Assembly (NCBI GenBank): GCA_029216955.1 | Contig: JANAVB010003400.1 | Coordinates: 12,980,625 to 13,044,624 of the forward strand | Direction: 5' to 3' | Source of the DNA: Iris pallida | Lineage: Eukaryota > Streptophyta > Magnoliopsida > Asparagales > Iridaceae | Length of the DNA stretch: 64,000 bases | Part shown: piece by piece, positions 56,285-64,000 of the stretch | Numbering within the stretch: the first letter of the stretch is position 1 | Layout: every line of letters starts with the position of its first letter | Translations under genes and position numbers: made by a program | Notes under the pieces: generated by a model | What the model saw: the letters and a program-made list of their open reading frames with translations, nothing else | Told to the model about the DNA's origin: nothing | Databases searched by the model: none

Positions 56285-58953
56285 TTCCTCTAAAATTAAA
56301 ATTTCAAAACCTTCAACCAATTTGGCCCAAGTAAAAGTTAAAATCTTCTTACTACAAATTTGTATTTATTGGTCAATGTACAATGCATCCATAGGTACCA
56401 AAATAAAAGTCCGTATTCTATGTTCGATAAATCTTCTATCATCATAATTGAAAATTTCCTAAAATATTTATTAGTCTCTTTCGAAAATTTGAATTCAACA
56501 ATCTCCTCTTTTTGAAGGTAGAAATGAAACTCATCTTAACTTCATAGTCATAATCATCTTAGAACCCAATTCTCCATGCATCAAAAATGTAAAGGTTTTT
56601 TTCTTCAACAATTTGGTTATCCTCGAAAACTAATATCATCATAATACTATATGTTACCAAAGGCAATGTCAACATTATCCCTATCAAAATTTTGCATCCA
56701 TAATTTAATATATAAATTTGGTTCTTAACACACCAACACTTTAGAAGATTCTTCACTCGATATTTAGTTACCTCAAAACAAATTTTGAAATTCGAGAAGT
56801 CTATTTATCCTTTAGTGTTTCATCAAAACATAATATATCATTCCTTCATCTATTCGGATTTATCGCACATTTTCATTTATATCCCATCTATACCTCATCA
56901 TCTCGTAATTATCTTAACCAACTACATTATTTATCCATGCTGTGGGGTTCTCCAATCTAACCTCTACTAACCCAAGATTGCCATGATCAAATTTCATTTC
57001 GCATAAGGGAATCATACAAGGAACAAGGTTGCATAAACTATGGAGGAATCATAGTGAAATATAAGTAAAGCAGTTTAATTGGAAGAGAGAAAGGTAAGGG
57101 TTGCAATATTGAAGAGCGAAAAGATGTTATGTGTCTAAGTGAATCGAGATAAAACATGAAAATAAAATAACAAGGGTTAAGCAGTCAAGATAAAACGCAA
57201 GGTTAAGCATTTAAGGGATTTAGTAGATCGCGATCATATATGGGGTCGAAAAATTGAGTCGAGGTTGAGTCCATATATGTAGTCAAAAGTATAACGGTAC
57301 CTTGGTAAGAGTTAAAGTTTAGTCTTTATGACCCAAAAGTCGTACCATAAAAATAGAGTACAAAAGGACGTATTTTAGTGGGACATGTTATACCTACATG
57401 AAGGTGGGCTCGTCTAGGTCTTGCATATGGAATTTGTTGGAAGAAAAAGTCTAGTGTTGTGCTCCAAATATCAAAGTCACGATAGGGAACGCCAAATGAT
57501 CAAAATAGAAAGTGTGTTTTCATAAGGTACTAGTTAATGCATAAAAAAGATATAGTTAAAGCACGAAATAAAGATAATAAGGAAATCTCGCAGATCAAGT
57601 TAAAATAAGTTAGGGATACGGCTTCTAGAGAGAAGATAGTCTCATGGATAAGGGTATGGTCAAGGGAATGATTCTATTCATTTCTAAGTTTCAAATAATT
57701 AGATGGTCACGATAAAAGATCTAGATTTGAGGGAAGGTCGAGTGGGTCAAGATAAAGATATAGTTATACAGTTTGGTCGATGACTAACTATACTTGTGTA
57801 TATGCATTATTATAATCATAGGTGGTATGTCAATCTAATGTGGAATACTTTTATCTCACTGGGGTGACCTTACTTGCTTCTTGGTCCTTTACCAATATGT
57901 GATCTACTATAAAATTTCAAGTTCCTTGAAAGTTTCTCAATAAAATTCTCAAGATACTCCATCAAAATTTCTAATCATCTTAGGCTGTCAACTTTAATCA
58001 AAATTTTAAATCTCTAGTCAATCTCGAAATAACCATTGTATATCACAAATCGAATAAATAATTTTTTTTCAAATCTTAAACTCAGCATTTAAATAAGTTT
58101 ATCAGCCGAAATTTATACTACAAAATGGAACATTTAGATAACTCCCAAATTTAATTCTATATCCTTCAAATCTGTATATCTAGCTTCCAATAAGTCATAA
58201 CTATTCTTCAAAAGTATTTTTTTTCACAAAAATTTAAATATCTATAATCAAGACTTTAAACTTGAAATCTAAATAACTTTATAAATCATAGATCATATGA
58301 CGTAATTCAATTCAAGAACATTTTACCAAAATTTATCAATCATCCTCGAATTTTGGTCAATCGTAAATCATACTTCCACATTTAAAATTTTATGATCCTT
58401 TTCAAATCAAATTTATATCCCTCCAAAAGATGTATAGCTATAACTCAATAAATCATAAATGTTCAAAGACCTTCAAAAATTAAGACGCAAAATCAAATTA
58501 ATTTGTTTTCTCGATCTAGCTATCCTGTTGTGTATACCACCTTGTAATATTAAAATAAAATTCCAACTATCCTTTGAAAGCGGTAATATGCTACTACCCA
58601 ACTTGGAATTAACTAATCCTTAAGATAATATTTCTAGGAAAATAAATGCCTTTATAATTCAATAAAATCTCAATGCATATTAATTGTCAATGAAACCTTC
58701 TAGCCATGTGTTTAACCTATGGACATATATTAGTGTTGTCATCTTACTAAACACGAAACTAAGAATTTATGGTAGAAGGAGTCAAGCAAGATGCAAATCA
58801 AGGAGGTCGAATGAGAGTTTGAAATTTGAAGTCAAGAAAGGATGTCAAGTAGGTGGATGAGATTCTAGACTCTAATCCTATATTGTAGGCCCGCTCGGTA
58901 CATTAATATAACCGAAACAGCAAACTTGACCTGCATGGGCCACCACAAAAACA
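56285..58953 (-). other. E5 internal region right of E8, non-coding
   Basis: About 2.7 kb of AT-rich DNA without a supported gene. On the minus strand it begins at the right LTR with TTTTTGTGGTGGCCCATGCA, the same primer block as E4. Sequence near 58860-58950 (GATGAGATYCTAGAC, TTGACCTGCATGGGCC) matches the same place in E4 (22010-22109). Confidence 0.75.
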
Positions 58954-60828
58954 TATAACGCCCCAGTCCCCAAAATACTTGGGACTAGATAAGTATCATG
59001 CCAGCTGTATACATACGAAGTATATGGACCGTCTTATGTATACATAAGCTGTAAAATACGGTAACCAAGGTACTAAATCTCATCCATGAAGACAAATAAT
59101 GATATAAAAGCAACTTTGAATTTGTCATATATACAATCGTTGGGCGGAGACAAATCCACTACCAACTAATTTAAATAAGGAAGAATTATACAAAAAAATA
59201 TTTGGTCGAGCGAAGGAGATGACGATCCAAAAGCAACATCTCGAAGAATAGAGCGCAAGTCATGGTCTTAGCTAGAGCACCTGTAGAAATCACAAGACAC
59301 ACCTGGGGAGATAACCAGGTCCTCAGAGGAACGTAACAAGACACATAATATCATGCCAATAAACTGAATAATAAAAGCTCAACAGAAAACTATGCATGAG
59401 TAAAGGTTCCTAACCATTCTATGTGGAATGCACTTTAGAGGACAACGTTCTACGCAGGGGCTGTAACGGATTCACGCAAGCAAGTAATAAAGAGTGGCCA
59501 ACAAGTAGCGCTCATCCGAGACACTATCGGCCGGGTAACACGTAGCGCTCATTCGAGACACTATCTCCCAAATGTGTGTAAAAATAAATGTAGCCCCTAC
59601 GCTAGTAGCTGTCCTCTCCCCCCAATGATACTATACGTGTGTTGTAACCATGACACAAACACGTGTCGTTTCTACCACACTGTTTAATCCTTAATAAGTG
59701 CCAAGTCTTTTACACAAATCTATTAGCAGTTATATTCTAACGTACGGCTTGTACGTACCGATATACGGTCGGTACGCAAGTTCGAAGCTATATGCGACTC
59801 ACAACTCACATACAAGCCGTGGCACATCATGACGGTTTATGAGATGCTCTAAACATATAGTAGTCCCTTAACTCTAAGCCAATTGCATAAAATATAGTAA
59901 TTTGTATTTACATATAATAGAAAGAAACAACTTGAAAATAAACAAAATATCCATGATATTGAGCAGGAATTTAAACAGTAAAGGCAAGGTGTCTTGCCTG
60001 GTGTAATACCTGGCGTGATGGTTCGACAAGTTCCAATGTCCAATAGCCAAGGTTGCTGAATAGGGGTCAAATTTTGTGATAAGTCATGAGTGCATGGTTA
60101 ATCACGATTAGCGAAGATAAGCGGAGAGAGTTTGTGTAAAACACGCATATTATTTTATAAAGTATTTAATATAATGGAAACTAAATTTTTATTAGTCAAA
60201 TTAAGATTTTAGATAACAAAAAAAAAAAAAAATTTATTTTAACTGAAACTCTCAGTTTGTAGCCCATATATATGTAAAAGCTATATTAAGCTAGTAATTT
60301 CTAAAATACTAGAGAAATAATTTACGGTTGAAAAATCTACGAATTACGATGAAATATATATACATTTAAATAACCATTAAATAGTCTAGAGAATTTTTTT
60401 TGGTGTTAAACTAAATTTTATAAGGATATATAAAGTCTTGGATGAAATGCATATAATATATTTTATTTTCACAAACATATAATTATTTTGTACCATTAAG
60501 ATTTTAGACTAATAACAATGGCAAAATACTTATACTCTATAATCAGTAGTTAATAAAAATAAAAATATAATAATAATGACAATAATAATAACTAATAGTA
60601 ATAATTTTAATATTAATAATAATAATATATATTAGTTGATAACTCAGCCCAGGGTTAAATTTACCTCTTCTTAGAAAGGAATGAGAGAAAAAGAGTGATC
60701 GAAAGGTTGGGGGAGAGGGAGAGATCGAGAAATTGGAGGCTTACCATGGGGGTTCGGGAGAGGGCCGGTCCGACATCGGTAGGAGGAGGCGTGCACCGCG
60801 GACGATGGAGGGGGTCGCCGGCGCGGGG
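58954..60828 (-). repeat. E5 right (5') LTR, truncated by E6
   Basis: Matches 45085-46972 nearly base for base, with TATAACGCCCC in place of TGTAATACCCC at the start. It stops in GCCGGCGCGGGG, where the left LTR continues with CAGCGGAGG. Confidence 0.9.
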
Positions 60829-63800
60829 TGTCACGCCCCGATTCCGAAGAATCGATAGTCGTCCCCGGGCGCGATGCAGTGCGAACCTAAGTTGCGCTCG
60901 CACAAGGCATAGTCATAAGGTTATCCGAAACACAACAACAAGAGAATGCACACAGTAAATTGAACGCACATTATAAAGAAGGAAACTTAAGCTTTATTGA
61001 TAATGAACATTATTTTACAGACTCGATACAAGGGCGCCGTGCGGGTTTTTTTATAAACTGACTCCATTACAAAATGAACGTCGACGAGATAGCCATTCCA
61101 TACATTTCATCCATTGATTATACAACCAGCATTACAAAACCACCTGGGATGGTGGAAAGTCGCTCCATCTGTCTTCGGATCTTCAACAGCGGAGTCTTTA
61201 AAAGAGATTGGATCTAAGCTTTGACCGCACGGACGAAGTTTCAAAACTCTCAAGTGTTGCCTCCCTTCACGCGGTACGCTCCTCCTGATTTATCGCACCT
61301 GTAGAGAGAGCGAGGATCAGTACAATCAACATGTACTGGCGAGTGGCTAATTAATTTCCAGGCTCTCATTTGGTTCAAGAATTTAGATAAAAATTGTACG
61401 ACTTGCTTTTAGTGATCTTTCTAACCGTCCTAGATATTTTCATACAAAGCATTTTGATGAAACGTAAACCAAGTAAGTTACACCAGAATTTCCCTCGGCA
61501 GAGCGCGTCGTGCAACATAAAACTTACCATCACCTTCCCTGTTAGTTGATAACGATTTATATCAAGTGTTTGATGTGGAGGTCACTGGCATTAACTAGCC
61601 ATCCTGGACATAGCCTGGTGAACGGGACCCTTGCAACGCAAGTAGCGAGCTCCGATACAAGTCTCCGTATTACCGATTGCCTATTACCCAGCTCGGCTAT
61701 AACCTGTTTCTTCCTAGGCCGAGTCGGTCCCGTGGTCCCGGGTTGTCGCTCGAATAAACCATCGCCTGTCATGACCCGCTACCCAAATTGTTGGGCCAGG
61801 CCGAGGCATGCCCAGCCTACGTTGAGAAAAAAATATAGTAAGCTGTTCTAAAGACAACAGGATAAGACTAAATGTGCTAACAGTTCTATAAGTGAAGAAG
61901 AATCATAAATGCTCCAAACACAAAAGTCATCGTATATAGTAAACGTCCAAGTACAAGTAAACTGAAATGTAAAACTGGATACATGTCCAGTTACAAAATG
62001 ATATAGTCTAATACATGTCTACTCTCAAAAGTCTAAGTAAACAAAAGACAACTAGGCGAGGTTCCCCGCCGGAACATCCTCGTAAAGCAGAGCCGAGTCC
62101 TCGGCAGTAACTCCATAATACGAATCACAGAGCAACTCCTCCTCAGTAAGTATACCTACAACGTTATCCTGTCAGGACGGGAGCAAGTACTGTTTTCTAG
62201 CAAACTAAATATACAAAGCATGAACAGGAAGGTAATAAACTGGAATCATGGCATATCATGGTTTAATTGGTTCTTTTTTGGAATGACAACATATAGATTA
62301 AAAGTTTAAAACTGTAGCATGTACGTGAATCGGTCAATAGGTGAATAGGATGTACAGCGGCACATATCAAGTTTTTCTGGCATGCACATACGTGCATGAA
62401 CGGCATCGGTGTATATCCATACACAAATGCGAGATCAGAACCTACGACAAGGTTACATATAGAATGTCTCCGAGCGCGGTAAATACATACGGAGAAGGGG
62501 GTCATGATCACGTACACTACTAGCAGTTTCCCCTTAACCCGTTATTTTAAACATGTGAGAGATATGAAAACAGTAATAACATGTGGGAGATACGAGAACG
62601 ATATAAAGCATGTGAGAGATATGAGATACTGTCCTAAATATGGTAGAGACTGAAAGTAATACAACATGTAAAGTTCTAACTTGCTACCCCAAGGATCAGC
62701 ATTTAACATGGTTGGTAAGTCGCAGTTTATTGTTCTAGAAATGTAAAGTTCATAGAAAGTACTTGTCTCTAGCAAAGTAAAACAAAACAAGCTGCGATAA
62801 CAATGCTATGGATGTCTGGTAGCTCGTCACTGTAGAAGTAAATACAACAACTTAGTTTTACACTAAGCTAAAACACTAGGACACTAATTGGTGAAACACG
62901 ACTTGTGATTGGGCACCTAGCCAAAATGATGACTCGGCATAGGAGACCAATGTGGGGTGACACACTATGTTAACTAACTTTCTAGGGTCTTTACACTAGT
63001 GAGGGATGGGGTTCAACACGACTAAAACTCCAAATAACACAAAAAGCTACAAGCCGTAATTAATCAATAAATAAATCAAAAGACCATTGTGTTCTAACAA
63101 TTTTAGAGATAGACAAAAAGCCTAGTTTTTCTTAAAGTAAAGTACCAAAGTGATCCTTGTTAATCAAAGAAATTTATTATAATTTTTCTGGAATTTATTA
63201 ACCAGTACAAATATTTTATAAAAATCAGTTTTCCTAAGTATACAAAAAATGAGTTTTGGTTTCATATGCCAAACTAGTGGCAAAACAGTAAATTAAATAC
63301 TACACAAATTATACTAAATTAGCTAACTTAACATAGTATCAAAAAACTATTTTTCCATAATTTTAGCAGTACTTTAAGTATTTTTAGAAAATCAAAAACA
63401 GCATTGCACACAATAATTAATTATCTGCGTATTTTGTCCATGTATATAATTTGAACCAAAGTTCAAATACATGACCCAAGGCCATGAATCAAGTCCAATA
63501 TGACTTGTACAGATCTTGAATGTGTGAAAACACATTTGAGCCCAAATACCCATGCTAGGCTTGGACACCAAATGGTTGCAGTAATTTAAATACAATAAAA
63601 ATACAATTTGGTAATAATCAAAATAATATTATTATTTTAATAAGGTAAAGTTTTACATAGTAACTATAAAAGTATGAATATTATCTTATAAAGATAATTT
63701 GTACTAAGCTAAGTGAAATACAAAAATAATATATATATACATAAATATAGAGATATTTATGCATATAAGAAAATACCCAACTTATATTATATATATATAC

Positions 63801-63852
63801 AAATATATATATATAAGAAATACTTATCTATAACATATATATATAATTATAT

Positions 63853-63903
<51 letters not shown>

Positions 63904-64000
63904 AAATTAATGTATACATATATATATATATTATATATCTAATATTTATACATAAGGAAATAATATACATAAATATAATGTATACATAATACATATATAT
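60829..64000 (-). mobile_element. E6: LTR element fragment running off the window
   Basis: Begins TGTCACGCCCCGATTCCGAA exactly where the E5 LTR breaks. On the minus strand this is an LTR end (GGAATCGGGGCGTGACA) nearly identical to the E7 end, with a GGACGA...TATCGATT block before it as in E7. It is therefore probably a minus-oriented relative of E7, with its 3' LTR at the left. No coding region is seen in 3.2 kb. The LTR's inner end is not found. AT content rises to the right, ending in TA repeats. Confidence 0.65.
63843..63902. repeat. (TA)n microsatellite
   Basis: About 25-30 uninterrupted TA units within a broader AT/TATA-rich tract from 63725 to 64000. Confidence 0.9.

Larger units (their letters stand above)
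45085..60828 (-). mobile_element. E5: second non-autonomous long-LTR element, split by E8 and E6
   Basis: Same plan and orientation as E4. Left LTR 45085-48618 and right LTR from 58954 share TAC/ACGCCCCAGTCCCMAAA starts, GGGCGGAGACAAATYCACTA and many further blocks with each other, and more distantly with E4. The minus-strand primer block is at about 58952 and the polypurine context at about 48655. The internal region, without E8, is about 3.2 kb and non-coding. The right LTR stops at 60828, where E6 begins, so the far end lies outside the window. Confidence 0.88.

Noticed and set aside
63713..63910. 65-codon frame rich in Tyr and Ile
   Set aside because: Translation of TA microsatellite.

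Overview
The window is plant nuclear DNA made almost entirely of nested LTR retrotransposons. Support comes from chromovirus-type and Tat/Ogre-type Ty3 polyproteins, a Ty1/copia polyprotein, LTRs of 1 to 4 kb with TG...CA ends, matched 5-bp target duplications, and the usual plant polypurine-tract context TTTCGAGGACGAAA. The AT-rich sequence and deep nesting suggest a large-genome angiosperm; the species cannot be named. I found no intact host gene, rRNA, tRNA gene or CRISPR array.

Layout, with E1-E8 as local names. E1 (1-9693, + strand) is the 3' half of a decayed Tat/Ogre-like Ty3 element: RNase H and integrase pseudogene, 61-bp tandem repeats, then a large gene on the opposite strand (7784 to 2911) that looks like a plant-mobile-domain (PMD) protein with its own TATA box and introns, then a repeat-rich 3' LTR. 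E2 (9694-30687, TSD CTTTC) is a Tekay/Del-like chromovirus with gag-pol and a chromodomain, inserted in the E1 LTR. E4 (17058-27801, minus, TSD GGAAC) is a non-autonomous long-LTR element inserted inside E2's chromodomain. FB1 (23859-25582), a 1.7-kb nearly symmetric foldback element, sits in one LTR of E4.

E3 (from 31300) is a gag-only Ty3 relative. Its 5' LTR is split by E7 (34210-41598, TSD CTTAG), a coding-free element with 2.2-kb LTRs. Its 3' LTR is split by E5 (from 45085, minus), a second non-autonomous long-LTR element related to E4. E5 carries E8 (49153-56279, minus, TSD ATAAT), a nearly complete copia element. E5's right LTR is broken at 60829 by E6, which runs off the window.

How the parts relate: E2 is the only element with a near-complete Ty3 machinery. 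E3, E4 and E5 carry the same post-LTR block (GTGGTGGCCCATGCAGG or a close match) and the same polypurine context, so they look like parasites of an E2-type partner. E7 instead has an initiator-Met-tRNA-like primer site, so at least two priming classes are present. Every coding region is broken by stops or frameshifts. The clearest candidate for something unusual is the antisense PMD gene of E1, with an intron made of an ATGCGG minisatellite. The second is the giant foldback.
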